Shown: positions 53,785-61,067 of the stretch, piece after piece
How positions within the stretch are numbered: the stretch's first letter is position 1
Layout of the letters: every line of letters starts with the position of its first letter
Assembly: GCA_947496145.1 (NCBI GenBank)
Contig: CANMBS010000023.1
Span: 1-64,000, forward strand
Direction: 5' to 3'
Origin: an uncultured Pseudovibrio sp.
GTDB taxonomy: Bacteria > Pseudomonadota > Alphaproteobacteria > Rhizobiales > Stappiaceae
Length of the DNA stretch: 64,000 bases
The notes under the pieces: generated by a model
What the model saw: the letters and a program-made list of their open reading frames with translations, nothing else
What the model was told of the DNA's origin: nothing
Databases searched by the model: none
Translations under genes and position numbers: made by a program

Positions 53785-54723
53785 ATGAATAATTTGCGTA
53801 GGTTAAAACTCAGACACTTAGAGACTTTTGTTGAGGTATCGCGCCAAAGCAGCGTAAGCCGCGCCGCAGAAATGTTGCATCTGACCCAACCGGCAGTGAC
53901 CCGCACAATCAGAGAACTGGAGGAAATCTGCGGGCAGCGCCTTATAGAAAAAGATGGTCGCGGAATTCGCATCACTCATTACGGCGAGGTTTTCCTGAGA
54001 CATGCTGGCAGCAGCCTCGCCTCCGCGCGCAACGGTATTAATGCCCTATCACAACTCAACCATACCGATGGCCCTATGGTCCGCGTCGGAGCCTTACCCA
54101 CCGTAGCAGCCTCTCTGATACCGCGTGCTGTGAAAGCATTTTTGGGCACGGGCCTTAGAAACCGTCTTCATATTGTCAGCGGTGAAAATCTCGTTCTTCT
54201 TGAACAGCTGCGAAACGGAGAGCTGGATTTGGTTATGGGTCGACTACCAGCACCCGAAAACATGCAAGGGCTGGTATTTGAACCACACTACCGTGAGCGG
54301 GTCGTTTTCGCTGTCGATAAAGATCACCCTCTTGCAGGCAAGGCTCAAGTCAAAGTATCGGAAATGGATGCTTTTCCAGTTCTCTTACCTTCTGCGGCTT
54401 CAATCATTCGTCCTTTTGTTGACCGGCTATTCATTGAACACGGCATTCCAGACCCGAAGCAAGTGGTCGAAACGGTTTCAGATTCGTTTGGCAGGGCTTT
54501 TACGCAACAATATCAGGCGATCTGGGTAATCTCTCGTGGCGTGATTGCCCGCGAGATTGAAAGCGGACAGTTTACAGAACTTCCAATAGATACCCGGGCC
54601 ACAGTAGGATCCGTTGGTTTGAATATGCGTGCTGGAGAGACTTTGGACGGCGCAGCCCAATGTTTTGCAGAAATACTGATGAGTTTGAGTGAGCAACAGG
54701 CCTCAGGAAACACCACTATTTGA
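53785..54723 (+). CDS. pcaQ: LysR-family regulator, PcaQ-like
   Basis: This protein of about 312 residues starts MNNLRRLKLRHLETFVEVSRQSSVSRAAEMLHLTQPAVTRTIRELEE, the LysR helix-turn-helix in the form typical of PcaQ. The effector domain follows from about residue 95. In Agrobacterium and Sinorhizobium PcaQ activates pca genes in response to carboxymuconate-type intermediates. ATG 53785 is used because a frame reaching 53725 would run through the conserved operator. It is divergent from pcaL and upstream of the TRAP operon, with an operator copy on each side. Confidence 0.9.
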   Translation: MNNLRRLKLRHLETFVEVSRQSSVSRAAEMLHLTQPAVTRTIRELEEICGQRLIEKDGRGIRITHYGEVFLRHAGSSLASARNGINALSQLNHTDGPMVRVGALPTVAASLIPRAVKAFLGTGLRNRLHIVSGENLVLLEQLRNGELDLVMGRLPAPENMQGLVFEPHYRERVVFAVDKDHPLAGKAQVKVSEMDAFPVLLPSAASIIRPFVDRLFIEHGIPDPKQVVETVSDSFGRAFTQQYQAIWVISRGVIAREIESGQFTELPIDTRATVGSVGLNMRAGETLDGAAQCFAEILMSLSEQQASGNTTI

Positions 54724-54780
54724 TCCCCTGAACAGAAAGCCCTATTAATATCTATTCAGGGATAAGAAATAGGGTATTTT

Positions 54781-54809
54781 TCATTATTCATTTTGAAAAG
54801 TATATGTAA
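54781..54809 (+). promoter_or_regulatory. Second copy of the 29-bp operator, upstream of the TRAP operon
   Basis: It begins TCATTATTCATTTTGAAAAG and repeats, in the reverse direction, the sequence at 53725-53753. It lies about 157 bases before the binding-protein gene. Shared control by PcaQ is the simplest reading. Confidence 0.7.
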
Positions 54810-54965
54810 CTCTTCGATTTCATGGTGATGATTCTTGACAGGAATTTCAAAAATCACCAAGGACGTGACGAAGAGTTTGACAGTGTTTGAGTGGAGCCTT
54901 AAGCAACTCGCAGACTCAAATATCTCTATATTTTTCAGGCCATTCTTCAGGAGGGTCACATACTT

Positions 54966-56000
54966 ATGTTTGGGAATTTTAAAGGTCTTTACGCTTCCAC
55001 CGCTTTTTTACTTGCCAGCGTATCCATGGCAGGGGCAGCAGAATTTACTTTCAAGCTCCACCATTTTCTCAGTCCAAAAGCACCGGCACAAACCAAAATG
55101 CTGGAACCATGGGCAAAAGCTGTAGAAGAAAACTCTGGGGGCCAAGTCAAGATCGAGATTTATCCCGCAATGTCGCTTGGTGGACGTCCCCCTGAACTTG
55201 CAAGTCAGGCTCGTGACGGCGTGGTTGACCTTATCTGGACTTTAAATGGCTATACGCCGGGCCTTTTCCCGCGCACAGAGGTCATGGAACTGCCGTTCGT
55301 TTATCTGGATAATCCACGTGCAGCCAACCTTGCGCTCTACGAGATGTTCGAGAACGACCTGAAGGCTGATTATAAGGGCCTTGAAGTAATGTTCCTGCAT
55401 GTTCACGCAGGTAACGGCCTTCAGACACGCGACAAGGAAGTACGCAGCCCTGCAGACATGAAAGGCATGCGCATTCGTACCCCGTCACGTACAGGTGCCT
55501 GGGTAATTGAAGCGCTGGGAGCCTCTCCTGCAGCGATGCCAGTTCCGGAACTACCAACCGCTCTGCAAAAAGGTGTGATTGATGCTGCTTTCATTCCTTG
55601 GGAAATCATTCCACCACTGAAAATTCAGGAGCAAACAGAGTATCAGATCGAGGGTGCAGGCAAAGCACGCTTTGGTACATCCGTTTTCCAAGTATCTATG
55701 AATAAAGGACGTTGGGAAGGTTTGCCAGCTGATATTCAAAAGGCTTTCCGTGATGCTTCCGGTCCTGAATGGTGGGCGAAGGCAGGCGATGTCTGGCGGG
55801 CGACTGATGACTTTGGCATCGGGCTTGCTGTTAAATCTGGCAATACGCACATTACCTTAACAGAAGACGAAACCGCTGTCTTTAAGCATGCTCTGGCTCC
55901 GGTGGTGGACAAATGGGTTGCGGAAGTTGCAAAAAAAGGTATTGACGGCAAAGCCATTGTTGCAAAAGCTCAAGCTTTGATTTCCAAGCACAGCGAGTAG
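54966..56000 (+). CDS. TRAP transporter substrate-binding protein (aromatic acid uptake, inferred)
   Basis: This 344-residue periplasmic receptor has a signal peptide (GLYASTAFLLASVSMAGAAE) and DctP motifs KLHHFLSPKAPAQTKMLEPWAKAVEE, LGGRPPELASQARDGVVDLIWTL and RSPADMKGMRIRTPSRTGAWVIEALG, including the conserved arginine. AGGAGGGT precedes the start. It heads a TRAP operon located between pcaQ and pobA and shares an operator with the pca genes. 4-hydroxybenzoate or protocatechuate is the likely ligand. Confidence 0.88.
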   Translation: MFGNFKGLYASTAFLLASVSMAGAAEFTFKLHHFLSPKAPAQTKMLEPWAKAVEENSGGQVKIEIYPAMSLGGRPPELASQARDGVVDLIWTLNGYTPGLFPRTEVMELPFVYLDNPRAANLALYEMFENDLKADYKGLEVMFLHVHAGNGLQTRDKEVRSPADMKGMRIRTPSRTGAWVIEALGASPAAMPVPELPTALQKGVIDAAFIPWEIIPPLKIQEQTEYQIEGAGKARFGTSVFQVSMNKGRWEGLPADIQKAFRDASGPEWWAKAGDVWRATDDFGIGLAVKSGNTHITLTEDETAVFKHALAPVVDKWVAEVAKKGIDGKAIVAKAQALISKHSE

Positions 56001-56002
56001 CG

Positions 56003-56515
56003 ATGGGTGCATTTCAACAACTCGGGCGCTCCGGTTTTACTGGTGCACTCGAAAAGCTCATAGTCGGATGGGCACTTTCAGGCGGGTTCCTGTTACTGAT
56101 TGTCGTTGCAGTCAATATTTATTCCACCCTTGGTAATATTTGGTCCGCTCCCTTTCCTGGAGACCTTGAACTGACCGAACTTGGTGTCGCAATTGCTGTT
56201 TTCTCGTTTTTGCCTTTCTGTCAAATCACGCAGAGCAATGTCACGGCTGATATTTTCACAACGAATGCCAGCCCCCGCATCAAAGCACTTCTCGCGCTGT
56301 TAACCTCTGTAATCGCGACGGGATTTGGCCTGTTGCTCCTATGGCGCATGTATCTTGGGATGTCCGATCAAAAAGAATATGAGTACATAACTGCAATCTT
56401 ACAGATTCCAGTCTGGTATGCTTATGTGCCGGTACTGATTTCGCTATGTCTGTTGAGCCTTGGTGCTCTTCTTACCCTACAAGAAACAGCCGAAGAACTC
56501 CTTAGGAGAACCTGA
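56003..56515 (+). CDS. TRAP transporter small permease, DctQ family
   Basis: This 170-residue protein has four predicted membrane helices (VGWALSGGFLLLIVVAVNIYSTL near the start; IPVWYAYVPVLISLCLLSLGALLTL near the end). CQITQSNVTADIF is the loop typical of DctQ. It starts two bases after the binding-protein stop, and its stop overlaps the DctM ATG (TGATG). Confidence 0.87.
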   Translation: MGAFQQLGRSGFTGALEKLIVGWALSGGFLLLIVVAVNIYSTLGNIWSAPFPGDLELTELGVAIAVFSFLPFCQITQSNVTADIFTTNASPRIKALLALLTSVIATGFGLLLLWRMYLGMSDQKEYEYITAILQIPVWYAYVPVLISLCLLSLGALLTLQETAEELLRRT

Positions 56516-57873
56516 TGGCACCAAGCCTTTTTATGGGGTTTAGTGCCCTCGCCATTCTGGTCGCTCTCATTGTAATCCGCATTCCAATTGCTTATGCCAT
56601 GATCCTTGTCGGGAGTGCTGGCATAGCACTTGTCAACGGGCCGATGCTTCTGCTCAGTCAATTGAAAACATTAGCCTTTGGGCAGTTTTCTATTTACGAT
56701 CTTTCTGTCATCCCGTTGTTCATCCTCATGGGGGCACTCGCCTCAAAAACAGGTCTGAGCCAGTCCCTTTTCAGGGCTGCGAATGCCTGGCTTGGATGGC
56801 TAAAAGGCGGAACTGCAATGGCGGCAATTGCCTCTTGTGCTGGTTTTGGTGCTGTTTGTGGCTCGTCGCTGGCAACGGCTTCGACCATGGGGAAGGTGGC
56901 TCTGCCAGAACTGAAGCGCTACAATTACTCTGGAGCTCTCGCAACAGGGACGCTGGCAGCTGGTGGGGTTCTGGGCATTCTCATTCCCCCGAGCGTTGTA
57001 CTCATTATCTACGCCGTAATTGTTGAAGCGAATATCGTTACTATGTTCGTTGCTGCGTTTATTCCGGGTATTTTAGCAGTGCTATTGTTCCTCGGTGTCA
57101 TAGCGCTATACGTCTTCATTAGTCCATCCTCCGGCCCGGCAGGTGGAGCCGGTACGCGAGCAGAATTCCTTGCTGCCACTCTTGGCGTCATACCCGTGCT
57201 TACCGTGTTCGGACTTGTCATTGGCGGTATCTATTTCGGGCTTTACAACCCAACACCAGCGGCAGCTGTGGGTGTTTTTTTGGTGATGCTGTTTGGATTA
57301 GCTCAGCGCAAATTGAGCTTGAAAGGTCTGATCGAAGCGCTGAAAGAAACCGCATCGACCTCGGGAATGATCTACCTGATCTTATTTGGCGCGGAGCTAC
57401 TCAAGATATTCATGTCACGTATTGGGTTACCGCAGGAAACAGCTTTATGGATCGCCGGTTCAGGTCTGGAGCCCATGATGGTGATGCTTCTGATTTTGCT
57501 TGCGCTTATCGCACTTGGCTGTCTGATGGACAGCATGTCTATGATGCTGCTCGCCATTCCTTTCTTCTGGCCGGTCCTGATGGAGCTAAATGGCGGAATG
57601 TATCAGGGGGTTGACGGTGCTGGTTATGGTATGAGCACTGAAGACCTGAAAATCTGGTTTGGAATTCTTGCTCTCATCGTGGTGGAACTTGGGCTGATTA
57701 CACCACCAGTCGGGATGAACGTTTTCGTTATTTCTGCACTGGCAAAAGATACTCCGATGAGCCAGACCTTCAAAGGCGTTACCCCATTTTTTTGTGCTGA
57801 GCTGGTCCGTGTCGCCATATTAGTAAGCTTCCCTGCACTCACGCTTTGGCTTCCAAGATTACTTTCCTCGTAA
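56515..57873 (+). CDS. TRAP transporter large permease, DctM family
   Basis: This 452-residue channel subunit has LSVIPLFILMGALASKTGLSQSLFRAANAWLG, CAGFGAVCGSSLATASTMGKVALPELKRY and GTLAAGGVLGILIPPSVVLIIYAV, all conserved in DctM. It completes the TRAP set. ATG follows AGGAGAACC. pobA starts about 200 bases downstream, possibly from its own promoter. Confidence 0.92.
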   Translation: MAPSLFMGFSALAILVALIVIRIPIAYAMILVGSAGIALVNGPMLLLSQLKTLAFGQFSIYDLSVIPLFILMGALASKTGLSQSLFRAANAWLGWLKGGTAMAAIASCAGFGAVCGSSLATASTMGKVALPELKRYNYSGALATGTLAAGGVLGILIPPSVVLIIYAVIVEANIVTMFVAAFIPGILAVLLFLGVIALYVFISPSSGPAGGAGTRAEFLAATLGVIPVLTVFGLVIGGIYFGLYNPTPAAAVGVFLVMLFGLAQRKLSLKGLIEALKETASTSGMIYLILFGAELLKIFMSRIGLPQETALWIAGSGLEPMMVMLLILLALIALGCLMDSMSMMLLAIPFFWPVLMELNGGMYQGVDGAGYGMSTEDLKIWFGILALIVVELGLITPPVGMNVFVISALAKDTPMSQTFKGVTPFFCAELVRVAILVSFPALTLWLPRLLSS

Positions 57874-58075
57874 GGCTTGCAAACCTACTTTAGTCGGCGC
57901 TGATCAGGACAGCGCGATTTCATACCAAAATTGCTATAAATTTCACTTGTAATTCAATTATACATAGCAATCTCAACCAGCAAAACTATCGATTGATTCA
58001 AACATTCATTTATCTTCTGTCGTAGTGCATAGCCAATTGCCTCGGTCCGCCAGATATTTTGCTAAGGGATTTTTT

Positions 58076-59293
58076 ATGCCCCATCATCATGCCCGCACAC
58101 AGGTCGCAATTATCGGCGGTGGACCGGCTGGCTTATTGCTCTCTCACATTCTGAATGAAAATGGTATTGATAGTGTTGTGCTCGAGCGACGCACCAAGGC
58201 CTATGTTTTATCGCGCATTCGTGCAGGATTGCTGGAAGCGAGCACAGTGCAGCTGTTCCGCGACTATGGTCTTGCGGAACGGATGGACAGAAACGGTAAA
58301 AGCAAAGATGGTTCCTGGATTACAAGGCAGGGGTTCGATAGCTACTTTATAGATACCCATAAATGGACGGGTAAATCTATGATGGTCTACGGCCAGACTG
58401 AAATCACAGAGGACCTTTACAACGCGCGCGAGCAAGCTGGCGGCCAGGTCATCAATGAAGCTGAAGACGTCAACTTGTGTGATGTGACCTCTGACACTCC
58501 TTTTGTGACCTACACAAAGGATGATAAGAGTTATCGTCTGGATTGTGACTATATTGCAGGATGTGATGGCTTTCATGGCATTAGCCGCAAGACAATCCCA
58601 GCCGATATTTTACGCACCTATGAACGAGCTTATCCGTTTGGCTGGCTGGGTATAATGGCTGAGGTCCCTCCGCTGCCTGATCTTATCTATGCTTATCATG
58701 AGCGTGGATTTGCCCTCGCCTCCCAAAGGAGCAGGTTGCTGAGCAGGTACTATATTCAGTGCCCTTTAACCGATACAGTCATGAACTGGTCCGATGACCG
58801 TTTTTGGGAGGAGCTAATAGCGCGTTTTCCCAAAGAGGTCGCTTCTGAAATCATCACTGGTCCGTCTATCGAAAAGTCCATTGCGCCGCTCCGTAGTTTT
58901 GTTGCCGAACCGATGCAGTACGGGCGTTTATTCCTTGCTGGAGATGCAGCCCATATTGTTCCGCCAACAGGCGCAAAAGGTCTTAACCTTGCAGCCTCTG
59001 ATGTATTTTATCTTTCACGGGGACTTGTCGAGCAGATCAACAATAATCGCCCTCATCATCTTCAACACTATTCTGAAGTAGCCTTACGCCGGGTTTGGAG
59101 CTCAGAAAACATCTCGTGGCGGATGACACAGCTTTTGCATGTATTCCCCAATATGGATCGCTTTGACGCCCGGATACAGCAAAACAACTATGAACTTCTG
59201 CTGCAAAGCGAAGCACAACAACAGGCACTGGCGGAGGAATACGTTGGAGCACCTTTTGAACAGCTAGATGCATTGGTTCCAACACCTGTGTAA
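58076..59293 (+). CDS. pobA: 4-hydroxybenzoate 3-monooxygenase
   Basis: This 405-residue FAD hydroxylase converts 4-hydroxybenzoate to protocatechuate with NADPH and oxygen. The FAD GXGXXG motif is VAIIGGGPAGLLLSHIL; DCDYIAGCDGFHGISRKTIP and LFLAGDAAHIVPPTGAKGLNLAASD are the second and third FAD motifs and match PobA closely. ATG 58076 with AAGGGA is the start; a frame to 58025 has no support. Its product feeds the pca operon in the same window. Confidence 0.94.
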   Translation: MPHHHARTQVAIIGGGPAGLLLSHILNENGIDSVVLERRTKAYVLSRIRAGLLEASTVQLFRDYGLAERMDRNGKSKDGSWITRQGFDSYFIDTHKWTGKSMMVYGQTEITEDLYNAREQAGGQVINEAEDVNLCDVTSDTPFVTYTKDDKSYRLDCDYIAGCDGFHGISRKTIPADILRTYERAYPFGWLGIMAEVPPLPDLIYAYHERGFALASQRSRLLSRYYIQCPLTDTVMNWSDDRFWEELIARFPKEVASEIITGPSIEKSIAPLRSFVAEPMQYGRLFLAGDAAHIVPPTGAKGLNLAASDVFYLSRGLVEQINNNRPHHLQHYSEVALRRVWSSENISWRMTQLLHVFPNMDRFDARIQQNNYELLLQSEAQQQALAEEYVGAPFEQLDALVPTPV

Positions 59294-59303
59294 GCTAGCG
59301 ATT

Positions 59304-59327
59304 GGAGAGAGGCCCATCCCTCTCTCC
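59304..59327. terminator. Terminator between pobA and the broken hydrolase
   Basis: GGAGAGAGG and CCTCTCTCC form a stem followed by CCTTTTCC; genes converge here. Confidence 0.65.
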
Positions 59328-59336
59328 CCTTTTCCT

Positions 59337-60242
59337 CTAAGCTCGCTGATTTTCTGTACGGTCTGCAATCTCAATAATCGCAGAGGCAAAAACCTCCGGG
59401 TTTTCCTGAGGCAAGTTGTGGCCTGCTCCTTCTACAGAGCGGGCATCATAAAACCCTGTGAAATGCATTTCATGCCCTTTACTTTGACGCGGCGGACTAA
59501 CGCCATCATCCGCACCAAGCAAAGCGACAGTCGGCACATTGATTCTGGGAGTCGCGGTTAAAAGAACCTCGATTTTCTCAAAGGCCGGGTCTCCTTCAAC
59601 CAATCCAAAACGGTGCCTGTAGGAGTGAATAACCGTTTCGACAAAATCTGGATTATCAAAGCTTTCGCAAGTTTCACAGAAGGTACGGCGAGAAAACTCC
59701 CAGCTGGGCGACCATTGCTGCCACAACAGCTTCGTCAACTCTGCACGGTTTTCTGTAAGCCCATTTCGCCCCCGCTCACTATTGAAGTAATATTGATACC
59801 ACCACAGGTGCTCTTCTTCAGGCGAGGCTGGTCTCTGCGCTGCCGGGATATTCTGGATATTGTAAGCCACCCCTCCGCTGACAAGCCCCCTTACCTTTTC
59901 TGGTCACAACGCAGCAACAATGCAGGCGGCTCGCCCACCCCAATCGTAGCCAGCAAGAATTGCCTGCGGAATATCCAGGGTGACCAAGAGAGAGCGGAGA
60001 TCGAATGCAAGCGCTCCCTGTTGCCCGGACCTTGGCGTTTGCGCGGAAAGATATTGTGTTGGCCCATAACCGCGCAAGTACGGTATGATGCACCTGAACC
60101 CTCTGTTAGCAAGGATTATGCCGACTTCATCATAAGAATGTACGTCATAGGGAAACCCATGAAGCAGAACAACTGGGACACCTGATTTCGGCCCAACATC
60201 CCGGTAAGCAACATTGAGTACTCCTGCTTCAATAAACTTCAT
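59337..60242 (-). pseudogene. Alpha/beta hydrolase (epoxide-hydrolase-like) interrupted by an in-frame TGA
   Basis: One frame of 302 codons encodes a complete alpha/beta hydrolase except for TGA at 59904-59906. Part 1 has the HG motif VVLLHGFPYDVHSYDEV and the nucleophile region AILAGYDWGGRAACIVAAL (Asp, as in epoxide hydrolases and dehalogenases). Part 2 resumes PEKVRGLVSGGVAYNIQ and carries LLGADDGVSPP (acid) and VEGAGHNLPQENPEVFA (His). The stop occupies the spot where the family usually has Trp before PE, so a single TGG-to-TGA change explains it. Either it is a fresh pseudogene or the two halves are made separately; activity is unlikely. Confidence 0.82.
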
Positions 60243-60256
60243 CTATCCTCCCAACA

Positions 60257-60622
60257 TCAGGTTGCAAGTCTCAGCGGTGAAAGCCAGTCTCTAAACTCAT
60301 GTGCAAGACCCGTGGCTTCATTACTATCCTGCATGAAACAATCAAACCCGCCATCATGTGGCGCTAAGGTCCTTGCGCTCTCGCGGTTCATAATCAAAAA
60401 CCGCTCTTCATCCTGCGCAGCATCCCTGAAAGCAGTCCTGTACACCTCAGAAAACCACGTTATCTCATTGCCATAGACCCCGAAGCTCTCTTGTTCGCCA
60501 TAGGGGTCATCTTCATACGTCCAGTCAAACCAGAACTTTAACCGAAACTGATCGAGAAGCTTGTAACTATAGGGAGGAAGGCCACCATAAAATCCTGTCC
60601 GCTGATCGATAAAGCTTTTCAC
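60257..60622 (-). CDS. Unrecognised 121-residue protein
   Basis: I do not recognise this protein. It is soluble, acidic and aromatic-rich (YSYKLLDQFRLKFWFDWTYEDDPYGEQ), with a central helical part (WFSEVYRTAFRDAAQDEERFLIMNRESA) and a final HDGGFDCFM and WLSPL. A GTG at 60622 with AGGAGAAGG upstream is a better start than the GTG at 60646. It lies 14 bases after, and upstream of, the broken hydrolase on the same strand, so they were probably one transcript. Composition is protein-like and codon use is as in neighbours. Confidence 0.55.
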   Translation of the reverse strand: MKSFIDQRTGFYGGLPPYSYKLLDQFRLKFWFDWTYEDDPYGEQESFGVYGNEITWFSEVYRTAFRDAAQDEERFLIMNRESARTLAPHDGGFDCFMQDSNEATGLAHEFRDWLSPLRLAT

Positions 60623-60703
60623 GATGTGTGTACCTTCTCCTGACACTGGAGAAATCTCAGTGCGCTATGCACTAGGCCATAGACGAGATTGGTTCAAATT
60701 CTC

Positions 60704-60810
60704 CTAAAGCAGTTCGCGTTTAAGCTGAAACGCTTGATCTGCTTTAGCTTTTGTTTTTGCGTATCTTTATCTGAAAACCGGTGTCCACTTTTCAGAGATA
60801 CGCTTTAGCT
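60704..60810. repeat. Tandem palindromic intergenic repeat
   Basis: Two adjacent inverted repeats lie here: CTAAAGCAG with CTGCTTTAG (60704-60747), nesting GCGTTT and AAACGC; and GCGTATCT with AGATACGC (60759-60804), nesting CTGAAAA and TTTTCAG around CCGGTGTCCAC. This is the pattern of the widespread alphaproteobacterial intergenic palindromic elements. It has no second copy in this window. Confidence 0.6.
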
Positions 60811-61006
60811 ATTTTGTTGGAATGCTCTTTGTATCACTTACACCCAGGCATTTTTGGCCTGCGGAAACTCTTCACCATCCCCTGACAGAAACGGTATGCC
60901 GCTCGCCATGCTTGAGACCTGAGGCCTGCTCGCAAGCCGTTTTGCGATTAATTTCAAGTTACTGTAACAGCACCGCTTACGAAAAGATGGCTTAAACGTC
61001 ACTTTC

Positions 61007-61044
61007 AAAAAAAGGCTGGTGTTCTGTTGAGACCAGCCTTTTTT
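61007..61044. terminator. Strong bidirectional terminator after the NRPS gene
   Basis: AAAAAAAGGCTGGT and ACCAGCCTTTTTT form a long stem with T run on either strand, just downstream of the NRPS stop. Confidence 0.85.
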
Positions 61045-61067
61045 GAAATTACGGAAGCTGTTTCGAA

